7,141 nt of DNA, taken from positions 1-7,141 of the forward strand of contig JACQEW010000147.1 of NCBI GenBank assembly GCA_016200365.1. The letters are read 5' to 3'. The notes beneath the pieces were generated by a model. That model had not been told where the DNA came from. It ran no database searches and worked only from the letters and a program-made list of their open reading frames with translations. Both the position numbers and the translations under genes were made by a program. Shown here in pieces: positions 1 through 4,929 of this stretch (within the stretch, counting starts at the first letter, position 1; each line of letters begins with the position of its first letter). This DNA comes from Nitrospinota bacterium (lineage in GTDB: Bacteria; Nitrospinota; Nitrospinia; UBA9942).

Positions 1-40
1 ATTAACTCACTAAGCTCATCTGACTCATCTGCTTACTCTG
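1..40. repeat. Partial short tandem repeat upstream of uppS
   Basis: The first 40 bases contain degenerate copies of a unit close to CTCATCTGA (CTCACTAAG, CTCATCTGA, CTCATCTGC, then a shorter CTCTGA). They lie just upstream of a gene, as the other intergenic arrays here do. I infer that this is the second arm of an inverted tandem-repeat element whose first arm lies outside the window. The remaining bases to the uppS start are AT-rich, with no convincing promoter or ribosome binding site. Confidence 0.5.
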
Positions 41-81
41 ATTTTCTTGCCAATAATTCCTTCCTATTATAAAATGTGAAC

Positions 82-852
82 ATGAGTGTCCTGCAAGACC
101 CTAAATTATTTAATCAGATAGATATTAACAGGCTGCCCGGGCATATTGCCATCATCATGGACGGAAACGGGAGGTGGGCTAATAAGAAGTTTCTGCCACG
201 AATTGCAGGTCATAGGGCAGGGGTTAAGACAGTTGATAGGATTGTAACCATCTGCCGTAAGATAGGCATTAAGGCTCTTACCCTGTATTCCTTTTCCGAA
301 GAAAACTGGAGCAGACCAAGAGATGAGATAAATGCGCTCATGGAGATTTTGAAGCGATACCTTAGAAAAGAGCTTGACAGGATGCTGAAGGAAAACATAA
401 GATTCAATACCATCGGCAATATAGAGAGTCTTCCTCAATCGGCACAGGATATTATTCAGGATGCAAAGGATAAAACAAAGAATAGGGACGGCATGGTATT
501 AACCCTCGCCTTGAGCTACGGCGCAAGGAGGGAGATAGTTGATGCAGTTAGGGAGATTGCATTGGCAGTTAAGAATAATAAGCTTTCTGTTGAAGATATA
601 ACTTCGCAATTGTTTCAATCCTATCTGCACACAAAAAACCTTCCCGACCCCGACCTTTTGATACGAACTAGCGGAGAATTGAGGATAAGCAATTTTCTCC
701 TCTACCAGATGGCTTATACAGAGCTTTATTTTACCGATACCCTCTGGCCCGATTTTAAAGAGGACGACCTGCTGACGGCGATTATAGAATTTCAGAAGAG
801 GGAAAGGAGATTCGGAATGACAGGGGAACAAATTACAAAGGAGAGGCAATAG
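82..852 (+). CDS. uppS: Isoprenyl transferase (undecaprenyl diphosphate synthase)
   Basis: Cytosolic/membrane-associated cis-prenyltransferase that condenses isopentenyl diphosphate units onto farnesyl diphosphate to give undecaprenyl diphosphate, the lipid carrier for peptidoglycan and other envelope glycans. Family hallmarks, numbered from an alternative GTG at 76: IMDGNGRWA with catalytic Asp29, HRAG at 46-49, FSEENW at 73-78, RTSGELRISNF at 197-207, and AYTEL with the metal-binding Glu216 followed by WPDF. The length (about 256 residues) is normal. ATG at 82 is preferred over GTG at 76; neither has a clear Shine-Dalgarno. The C-terminus ERRFG is typical, but the last codons (Arg-Gln) and the TAG stop at 850-852 are already part of the AGGCAAT repeat array that fills the gap to cdsA. 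The uppS-cdsA order is the usual one and suggests co-transcription. Confidence 0.96.
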   Translation: MSVLQDPKLFNQIDINRLPGHIAIIMDGNGRWANKKFLPRIAGHRAGVKTVDRIVTICRKIGIKALTLYSFSEENWSRPRDEINALMEILKRYLRKELDRMLKENIRFNTIGNIESLPQSAQDIIQDAKDKTKNRDGMVLTLALSYGARREIVDAVREIALAVKNNKLSVEDITSQLFQSYLHTKNLPDPDLLIRTSGELRISNFLLYQMAYTELYFTDTLWPDFKEDDLLTAIIEFQKRERRFGMTGEQITKERQ

Positions 853-926
853 GCAATAGGCAATAGGCAGTAGGCAATGGGCAATACCCGTAGCCTATAG
901 CCTATAACCTATAACCTATAACCTAT
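844..926. repeat. Inverted heptamer tandem array between uppS and cdsA
   Basis: Left arm: six heptamers, AGGCAAT at 844, 851 and 858, AGGCAGT at 865, AGGCAAT at 872 and GGGCAAT at 879. A short centre, ACCCGT, follows. Right arm: AGCCTAT at 892 and 899, then AACCTAT at 906, 913 and 920. Read on the opposite strand, the right-arm unit is ATAGGCT or ATAGGTT, which is close to the left unit ATAGGCA, so the array can fold into an imperfect hairpin with period 7. It begins inside uppS, supplies its stop codon, and ends 6 bases before the TTG proposed as the cdsA start. No Shine-Dalgarno sequence is visible in it. Confidence 0.9.
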
Positions 927-932
927 ACACAA

Positions 933-1937
933 TTGACAAGGATTATAAGCTCGGTTGTAGCTTTACCGATACTCATTGCCGTAATCTATTTCGGAACCAC
1001 CCTCTATTTTTTGATATTGCTGGAGATTGCAATCTTTATCGGTCTCTATGAGTTTTATCGGATGCTGGAGAGGGGAGGGGAGGGATGTTACAAATGGGCA
1101 GGTATTGCCCTCGGCATCCTTTTGCCAATCGCTGTTTTTAACGGGTCATATCCATACATAAATTTACTTATTACATCTTCGGTTATAATTCCTTTCGTTT
1201 TAAGAATATTTCAGGGGAATAATCCCCCCGCTCCCCCCTCGTTCCCATGCTCCGCGTGGGAACGTGTTACCACGCAGAGCGTGGTAACAAGGGGGCAGGG
1301 GGGATTTTCCTATATCTCAAATACCATCTTCGGCGTCCTCTATGTAAGCCTGCTAATAAGCTATATGATTTTGATTAGAGGAGCGGAATATCAGGGAAGG
1401 GAGTTAATTTTCTTTATCCTTATTACCACATGGATGGGCGATACATCGGCTTATTACGGCGGAAAGGGGCTCGGTAAACATAAATTGGCTCCTTTGATAA
1501 GCCCCAAAAAAACCGTAGAGGGTGCAATAGCAGGATTAATTGGCAGTATAATCGGAGCGGTGATTGCAAAAATCTGGTTTCTCGATTTGGATATTTCACA
1601 TACAATTATTTCCGGAATTTTAATCGCTGTATTCGGACAGCTTGGAGATTTAGGCGAATCCCTTATCAAGAGAAATCTTCAGGTAAAAGACTCGGGAGGG
1701 ATAATTCCTGGGCACGGTGGTATGCTCGACAGGGTTGACAGCCTCTTATTCTCAGCGCCTGTATTAGGCACAGAGAAAAATTCTAAACCTCTTAATAATA
1801 TTTTTAATCTCTGCGTCTCCGCGCCTCTGCGGTTTATAATTTCCTTTAATCTTCTAAAAATCTCTTCAATTTTCCCTTTAATCTCAAAGTTGCCTTTGTA
1901 TGTATCTGGGAGACTCTCGATTCGGTTATCCCCATGA
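933..1937 (+). CDS. cdsA: Phosphatidate cytidylyltransferase with in-frame insert and eroded 3' end
   Basis: Integral membrane enzyme that makes CDP-diacylglycerol from phosphatidic acid and CTP, the branch point of phospholipid synthesis. Several hydrophobic membrane segments are visible. The CDP-alcohol-forming signature is complete near residues 243-269: SLIKR, VKDSGG, PGHGGMLDRVD. The upstream DTSAYYGGKGLGKHKL and SPKKTVEGAIAG blocks are also typical. Residues 97-125 are foreign: they are encoded by an 87-bp palindromic repeat in a loop between membrane segments. The start is TTG at 933; an in-frame TAA at 912 and the absence of ATG leave no better choice, and there is no Shine-Dalgarno. 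Homology ends near LLFSAPV (about 1764). The remaining 57 residues read through a repeat element and then antisense through fliA, so they are probably not an ancestral C-terminus. The dxr gene that often follows cdsA is absent. It may or may not be functional. Confidence 0.88.
   Translation: MTRIISSVVALPILIAVIYFGTTLYFLILLEIAIFIGLYEFYRMLERGGEGCYKWAGIALGILLPIAVFNGSYPYINLLITSSVIIPFVLRIFQGNNPPAPPSFPCSAWERVTTQSVVTRGQGGFSYISNTIFGVLYVSLLISYMILIRGAEYQGRELIFFILITTWMGDTSAYYGGKGLGKHKLAPLISPKKTVEGAIAGLIGSIIGAVIAKIWFLDLDISHTIISGILIAVFGQLGDLGESLIKRNLQVKDSGGIIPGHGGMLDRVDSLLFSAPVLGTEKNSKPLNNIFNLCVSAPLRFIISFNLLKISSIFPLISKLPLYVSGRLSIRLSP
1221..1307 (+). repeat. Nested palindromic insert in cdsA (NPPxPP type with two inner hairpins)
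   Basis: The outer ends are inverted: AATCCCCCC at 1221-1229 and GGGGGGATT at 1298-1306, with further C-rich and G-rich blocks inside. The centre holds two separate hairpins. The first has arms GTTCCCATGC (1241-1250) and GCGTGGGAAC (1254-1263), 9 of 10 complementary. The second has arms GTTACCACGC (1266-1275) and GCGTGGTAAC (1279-1288), perfect over 10 bp with the loop AGA. The insert is exactly 29 codons, read as Asn-Pro-Pro-Ala-Pro-Pro ... CSAWERV ... Gly-Gly-Phe, so the cdsA frame is kept. I recall NPPxPP and CSAWERV peptides as repeats in environmental bacterial genomes. Confidence 0.9.
1767..1832. repeat. Repeat element between converging cdsA and fliA
   Basis: The right arm is three 8-bp units: CTCTGCGT (1809-1816), CTCCGCGC (1817-1824) and CTCTGCGG (1825-1832). 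A short left arm, GGCACAGAGA (1767-1776), includes CAGAGA, which pairs with TCTCTG at 1808-1813. The AAAAT and ATTTT runs next to them could extend the stem weakly. It matches the architecture of the other gap elements, but with a degenerate left arm. It starts where CdsA homology stops, so it probably replaced the native 3' end of cdsA. It could serve as a weak terminator for the two converging genes, but I see no strong GC stem with a T tract. Confidence 0.65.
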
Positions 1938-2073
1938 CTTCTCCTATTTCCTTCATGGTCAGGTCTTCGTAATAGTAAAGGGAAACGAGGAGTCTTTCTT
2001 TTTCAGGCAACTCGTCAATCGCCCTGGCAATCACCTCTTTGATTTCGCCGATTCTTGCAAGTGTCTCGGGGTC
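1846..2073 (-). pseudogene. fliA: fliA C-terminal part (sigma region 4) downstream of an in-frame stop
   Basis: This is the same reading frame as the upstream fliA segment, and it stays open for 75 codons after the TGA at 2074-2076 until TAA at 1846-1848. It encodes the end of the region 3-4 linker and a complete sigma region 4: AIDELPEKERLLVSLYYYEDL, then the helix-turn-helix with MKEIGEVMGITESRVSQIHTKA, which contacts the -35 element. It would be made only if the TGA is read through or mis-sequenced, or if translation restarts. GTG at 2032-2034 is the first possible restart (62 residues), but the nearest purine run (AGAGG) abuts it with no normal spacing. The preserved domain implies a recent mutation, an error, or retained function. 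The 3' end overlaps the antisense cdsA frame by 92 bp. Confidence 0.85.
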
Positions 2074-2076
2074 TCA
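2074..2076 (-). other. In-frame TGA stop inside fliA
   Basis: The codon order on the minus strand is AAA GAG TGA GAC CCC GAG. Both flanking segments are in the same frame (the distance between codon positions is a multiple of three) and both encode FliA, so this is a substitution-type nonsense codon, not a frameshift. It lies within two direct copies of GTCTC on the + strand (2063-2067 and 2071-2075). A single change from GGA, AGA or CGA would explain it. Confidence 0.93.
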
Positions 2077-2607
2077 CTCTTTTGTGCCTGCCAGACATTC
2101 CAGTAAATCCCTTTTTTCTCCATCCGAGCTTTTTCCGCCGAGGTCTTCGATGCTGAAAAGGGAGACACCGCTGGAATTTTTCAGTGTCTCGTGAAATTCT
2201 TCCATGCTTATACCCAGATGATTTGCGACCTCTTCATCATCGGCAGCCCTCCCCAATTCTTGCTCCAGCGCTGCATATATGCTCGAAAGGTTATTAGCCT
2301 TCTGCCTGACGGTTCTCGGAACCCAGTCGAGGGAGCGGAGCTCATCGAGGATAGAGCCTTTTATCCTTATCTCTGCATAAGTCCTGAATTTTGTCTCCTT
2401 TGACGGGTCATATTTTTCGATAGCGTCTATAAGCCCTATAACACCAGCGCTGATGAGGTCGTCTCTCTCGATATGTGGCGGGAGTCTTACTGCTATTCTT
2501 GATGCGATGTGCTTTATCAGAGGAGAATATTCTATTATAAGGCTGTCTCTTTCGGCAGGATTTATTTTTTTTGTCATACTTGAATATTTTTCGGTATATG
2601 GATTCAT
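2074..2607 (-). CDS. fliA: Flagellar sigma factor FliA (sigma-28), truncated after region 3
   Basis: RNA polymerase sigma factor for late flagellar genes such as flagellin, motor and chemotaxis genes. From ATG at 2605-2607: region 2 at about residues 23-98 (YSPLIKHIASRIAVRLPP, ERDDLISAGVIGLIDAIEKYD, FRTYAEIRIKGSILDELRSLDWVPR), then region 3 at about 99-155 (TVRQKANNL, LEQELGR, NHLGI). The frame stops at codon 178 (TGA), just before the linker to region 4, although the rest of the gene continues in the same frame. A 177-residue product lacks the -35-binding domain, which is also the main FlgM anti-sigma contact in this family, and would be inactive or altered as a sigma factor. Last gene of the flh operon; 67 bp from flhG, filled by a repeat hairpin. 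No Shine-Dalgarno precedes the start. Confidence 0.93.
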   Translation of the reverse strand: MNPYTEKYSSMTKKINPAERDSLIIEYSPLIKHIASRIAVRLPPHIERDDLISAGVIGLIDAIEKYDPSKETKFRTYAEIRIKGSILDELRSLDWVPRTVRQKANNLSSIYAALEQELGRAADDEEVANHLGISMEEFHETLKNSSGVSLFSIEDLGGKSSDGEKRDLLECLAGTKE

Positions 2608-2680
2608 AAAGATAGTGAAAGTGAGAGTGTAAGTGTAAGCATAAGGAATCTTTTCCTTTCCCTTGCACTTGCACTTATCT
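2608..2680. repeat. Inverted hexamer tandem array between flhG and fliA
   Basis: On the + strand, AAGATAGTGAAAGTGAGAG followed by TGTAAGTGTAAGC forms one arm, and CCCTTGCACTTGCACTTATCTT forms the other. On the transcript, the 5' arm starts AAGATAAGTGCAAGTGC and the region before the fliA ATG reads CACTTTCACTATCTTT, so the outer AAGATA/TATCTT pair is perfect and the inner units pair imperfectly with period 6. The flhG stop TAA (2675-2677) is the first TAAGTG unit. The other arm ends next to the fliA ATG. The unit resembles that in the flhA-flhF gap. Confidence 0.85.
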
Positions 2681-3526
2681 TAACATATTCTCCCATTCCA
2701 GACCCTGCTCTATATTTGCCGTGATAATTTCTCTGGTAATTGACCTTACGCAGACGCTTGCAGGGGAGTTTGGGTATTTCTCCGAAAAGAGCCGCTGTTC
2801 TCTGACAGATCTTGTTACATTATCGTCATCGAGTATATGTCCGAGATAATTCATGGATATATTAAGCTGAAACCTGTCTGCAACCTTATTGAGCCTGTTG
2901 AATACATCCAGTCCTTCCTCTTTGCTTTTTACGGAATTGACCACCAGCTTAAAGGAGTTTCTGGCATAGTCCCTCGAAAGAACCTTCATTATAGCATAGG
3001 CGTCTGCAAAAGATGTGGGCTCGGGTGTGGAGACTATTAGAATCTCCTGCGCCCCTGTGCAAAAATACATGACATTCGAGGATATGCCGGCGCCTATGTC
3101 GAATATTATAAAATCAAAATCGTTTTCAAGAGATTCGAGCTCTGCCTTTAATACCAGTTTTTCCCCGGTCGTAAGCTCGCTGTATTTTTTATTTCCAGAG
3201 CTTGCCGGGAGTATTTTAATACCCCCTGGACCCTCCATCATTATATCCACATTTTGTAATGTATGTTTAGGCATCAAGCCTAAAAGGATGTGGATATTTC
3301 CAAGTCCTACATCGGCATCGAAGACCAGCACCTTTTTGCCTAATTTTGTAAGATTATATGCGACATTCGCAACGAGATTGGTTTTGCCTACTCCGCCTTT
3401 TCCGCTTGCTACAGCTATTCCTCTCGTCATAAAATTTCCTGTCTTGCCTCTATCACGGATGTCTTGAAAGCCCTTGCTCTCCTTTACTGCCTTTGCCATT
3501 TTTCTCAATGTCCCTGCCTGATCCAT
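2675..3526 (-). CDS. flhG: MinD-like flagellar number regulator FlhG (FleN/YlxH family)
   Basis: ParA/MinD-type ATPase that limits flagellar number and works with FlhF at the membrane. The start chosen is ATG at 3524-3526, giving 283 residues and the family's N-terminal motif MDQAGTLRKM (DQAxxLR, the helix that stimulates FlhF GTPase). A longer frame from GTG at 3565 would translate the repeat element and is rejected. Motifs: deviant Walker A SGKGGVGKTN (41-50) with the MinD-type first Lys, FDADVGLGN (69-77), and Walker B FDIGAG (142-147). A C-terminal amphipathic stretch is plausible. Oddity: after HTLQNV (88-93) the sequence goes straight to DIMMEGPGGIKILPASSG, whereas homologues as I recall them have about nine more residues there (an EGxxSIED-like segment), so a small internal deletion is likely. 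No Shine-Dalgarno is visible. The stop lies in the downstream repeat array. Confidence 0.95.
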   Translation of the reverse strand: MDQAGTLRKMAKAVKESKGFQDIRDRGKTGNFMTRGIAVASGKGGVGKTNLVANVAYNLTKLGKKVLVFDADVGLGNIHILLGLMPKHTLQNVDIMMEGPGGIKILPASSGNKKYSELTTGEKLVLKAELESLENDFDFIIFDIGAGISSNVMYFCTGAQEILIVSTPEPTSFADAYAIMKVLSRDYARNSFKLVVNSVKSKEEGLDVFNRLNKVADRFQLNISMNYLGHILDDDNVTRSVREQRLFSEKYPNSPASVCVRSITREIITANIEQGLEWENMLR

Positions 3527-3536
3527 AAAGATTAAG

Positions 3537-3592
3537 AACACCAGTGCACCAGAGCACCAGGACACCTCTGGTGGCTGGTGCTCTGGTGCTCA
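3537..3592. repeat. Inverted 8-bp tandem array (strong hairpin) between flhF and flhG
   Basis: One arm has CACCAGTG, CACCAGAG and CACCAGGA starting at 3539; the other has CTGGTGCT twice near 3575-3590. GCACCAGAGCACCAG (3546-3560) and CTGGTGCTCTGGTGC (3575-3589) are perfect 15-bp inverted repeats. A further CACC/GGTG pair (3563-3566 and 3570-3573) closes the TCT loop at the tip. This is the most stable-looking of the gap hairpins. The flhF stop TGA (3590-3592) abuts the arm as TGAGCACCA. There is no T tract, so it does not look like a classical terminator. Confidence 0.92.
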
Positions 3593-4846
3593 TGCTCCAT
3601 TTTTTGACAACTGCAATATCAAATCCGCCACCCGCTCAGGCGTGGCTGCCTCAATATCCTCAGGCACCTTTTGTCCTGTGGTAAAATACGAAAGGGGAAT
3701 GCCTGTCCTCGAGTGTTGATTGTATATAATGCCGAACAGGCTCGTCTCGTCAAGCTTTGTAAAAAGCAGCCTGTCTATTTTTGCAACTTCTTTGAAGCTG
3801 TCAATTGTATCCTCTATATTTCTTTCATCGGAATTTGCACTGAGGACCAAATGGGTCTCAATCCCCCCATTCTCACCTTTGTTAAAGGGGGGTGAGGGGG
3901 GATTTAAGAATTCAGATATTTCGAGAAGCTGAGCATCATTCTTATGGCTCCTGCCTGCGGTGTCTATCATTATAATATCTTTGTCCCTGTGCATATTTAT
4001 TGAATCCGCAAGATCTTCAGGGGTCAGAACCACATCTACAGGGATACCTATTATCTTTGCATAGATTTTTATCTGCTCAACCGCTGCAATACGATAGGTG
4101 TCAATGGTAATGATTGCCGTCCTTTTTTTCGCAAAAGTTTCTGCAGCCGCCAGTTTTGCAATGGTGGTGGTCTTGCCGACACCTGTTGGTCCAATAAATG
4201 CGACTACTTTCTGGCTGCCGTTCTCTTTTAAAATAGGACCACTGGTTTTTATCGTCTTCATAAGCTCGTCGGCTACTCTGGCAAGCGCTATATTATCATT
4301 CTGACTCCCGACTCCTGTATTCTGTATCCTGTTTATAAGCTCGGATGCATATTTTTCATCAATTCCTCTCGAAAGCATTTTTTGATATGGGATTAAACAC
4401 TCCTGTGCCATACCGAAATCTTCAGCCATTCCGGAATGTTTTATAATAAAGCCCATCATCGTTTTAAGCTCCTTTACCTCATCATTCTTTAATTGATGAC
4501 TGTTGACCGGCGGCTGACCGGTGATATTTTTTATCATTTCCTTTAAGTCGGTTATATCGTCTCGCAGGGGTTCTATCATTGATGTCGTTAGGGATAGATT
4601 TTTCTTTCTGTCTTCTGTCCCCTGCTTACTGCTTGCAGGGGCAGGCTTCTGACTTCTGACTTCTGATTTCTGTTCATAATCCACAGCGGCAGTAACCTCT
4701 ATTACAGGTCTTCCGAATAGACCAAAAGCCCCGCTGCCTTTTTTTATGCTTCGTGTGGATAATATGACGGCATTTGAGCCCATCTCGTTCTTAACGAGCT
4801 TCAATGCCTCCTGCATATCTACTGCTTCAAATTTCTTGACTATCAT
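3590..4846 (-). CDS. flhF: Flagellar placement GTPase FlhF with two in-frame repeat inserts
   Basis: SRP-family GTPase (with Ffh and FtsY) that directs flagella to their site at the cell pole or membrane and is activated by FlhG. The 418 residues show: an N-terminal B domain (MIVKKFEAVDMQEALKLVKNE, VILSTR, FGLFGRP) ending near 56; a variable linker; an N domain about 120-205; and a G domain with P-loop GPTGVGKTTT (219-228), DTYRIAAVEQ (249-258), DTAGR (295-299), TKLDET (363-368) and TGQKVPEDIE (390-399). Two segments look inserted: residues 59-81 (QKSEVRSQKP through TEDR), encoded by heptamer repeats in the B-N linker, and residues 315-329, a 45-bp palindromic repeat in the loop after DTAGR...EISEFL. 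Core motifs are intact, so activity is plausible. The ATG directly abuts the upstream ACACTT array, with no Shine-Dalgarno. Confidence 0.96.
   Translation of the reverse strand: MIVKKFEAVDMQEALKLVKNEMGSNAVILSTRSIKKGSGAFGLFGRPVIEVTAAVDYEQKSEVRSQKPAPASSKQGTEDRKKNLSLTTSMIEPLRDDITDLKEMIKNITGQPPVNSHQLKNDEVKELKTMMGFIIKHSGMAEDFGMAQECLIPYQKMLSRGIDEKYASELINRIQNTGVGSQNDNIALARVADELMKTIKTSGPILKENGSQKVVAFIGPTGVGKTTTIAKLAAAETFAKKRTAIITIDTYRIAAVEQIKIYAKIIGIPVDVVLTPEDLADSINMHRDKDIIMIDTAGRSHKNDAQLLEISEFLNPPSPPFNKGENGGIETHLVLSANSDERNIEDTIDSFKEVAKIDRLLFTKLDETSLFGIIYNQHSRTGIPLSYFTTGQKVPEDIEAATPERVADLILQLSKNGA
3860..3904 (-). repeat. NPPxPP-type palindromic insert in flhF
   Basis: A 45-bp block with inverted ends AATCCCCCC (3860-3868) and GGGGGGATT (3896-3904), plus an inner ACCTTT/AAAGGGG pairing around GTTA. 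It is exactly 15 codons in flhF, read as Asn-Pro-Pro-Ser-Pro-Pro-Phe-Asn-Lys-Gly ... Gly-Gly-Ile, replacing a surface loop between DTAGR and the THLVLSA strand. It has the same outer ends as the 87-bp insert in cdsA and is read in the same frame phase. Confidence 0.9.
4605..4672 (-). repeat. Heptamer array captured inside the flhF coding sequence
   Basis: On the + strand: TTTCTGT (4605), CTTCTGT (4612), CCCCTGC (4619), TTACTGC (4626), a short centre, then GCTTCTG (4645), ACTTCTG (4652 and 4659) and ATTTCTG (4666). The period is 7 throughout. CCCCTGC (4619-4625) and GCAGGGG (4635-4641) form a perfect 7-bp hairpin at the middle. Unlike most gap elements, the two outer arrays are in the same orientation. 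It encodes the low-complexity stretch around QKSEVRSQK in the B-N linker. Confidence 0.8.
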
Positions 4847-4929
4847 AAGTGTAAGTGTAAGTGTAAGTGTAAGTGTAAGTGTAAGTGTAAGTATTCTTTT
4901 TCTTTCACTTTCACTTGCACTTACACTTA
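4847..4929. repeat. Inverted hexamer tandem array between flhA and flhF
   Basis: Seven perfect AAGTGT hexamers (4847-4888) plus a partial eighth are followed by a T-rich centre and then TTTCAC, TTTCAC, TTGCAC, TTACAC (4903-4926). On the transcript, the flhA stop TAA is the first TAAGTG unit and the flhF ATG takes its A from the end of the last CACTTA unit, so the element fills the whole 80-bp gap. By hand alignment, the two arms pair at 24 of 27 positions. The perfect seven-copy arm suggests recent slippage expansion and likely copy-number variation. Confidence 0.94.

Noticed and set aside
47..73. Sigma-70 promoter for uppS (TTGCCA and TATAAA)
   Set aside because: The spacing is about 15 bp and the start site would fall almost on the start codon; AT-rich chance matches are likely.
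106..849. Minus-strand open frames opposite uppS
   Set aside because: The uppS frame holds all the family motifs; the opposite frames have none.
2040..2080. Selenocysteine or alternative genetic code explaining the fliA TGA
   Set aside because: FliA proteins are not known to contain selenocysteine and I see no convincing SECIS-like hairpin just after the TGA. flhF also ends at a TGA, and the other reading frames here contain no internal TGA.
3015..3467. 150-residue + strand open frame opposite flhG
   Set aside because: It is an antisense shadow of the conserved MinD-like coding sequence, with no independent evidence.
3527..3565. Longer FlhG start at GTG 3565
   Set aside because: The extra 13 residues are a translation of the CACCAG repeat; the conserved MDQAxxLR start is at 3526.
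3537..3592. Intrinsic transcription terminator between flhF and flhG
   Set aside because: The stem is strong but no T tract follows on either strand, and stopping here would cut off flhG and fliA.
4847..4929. CRISPR array
   Set aside because: The units are 6-8 bp and contiguous, with no spacers, and no cas genes are in the window.
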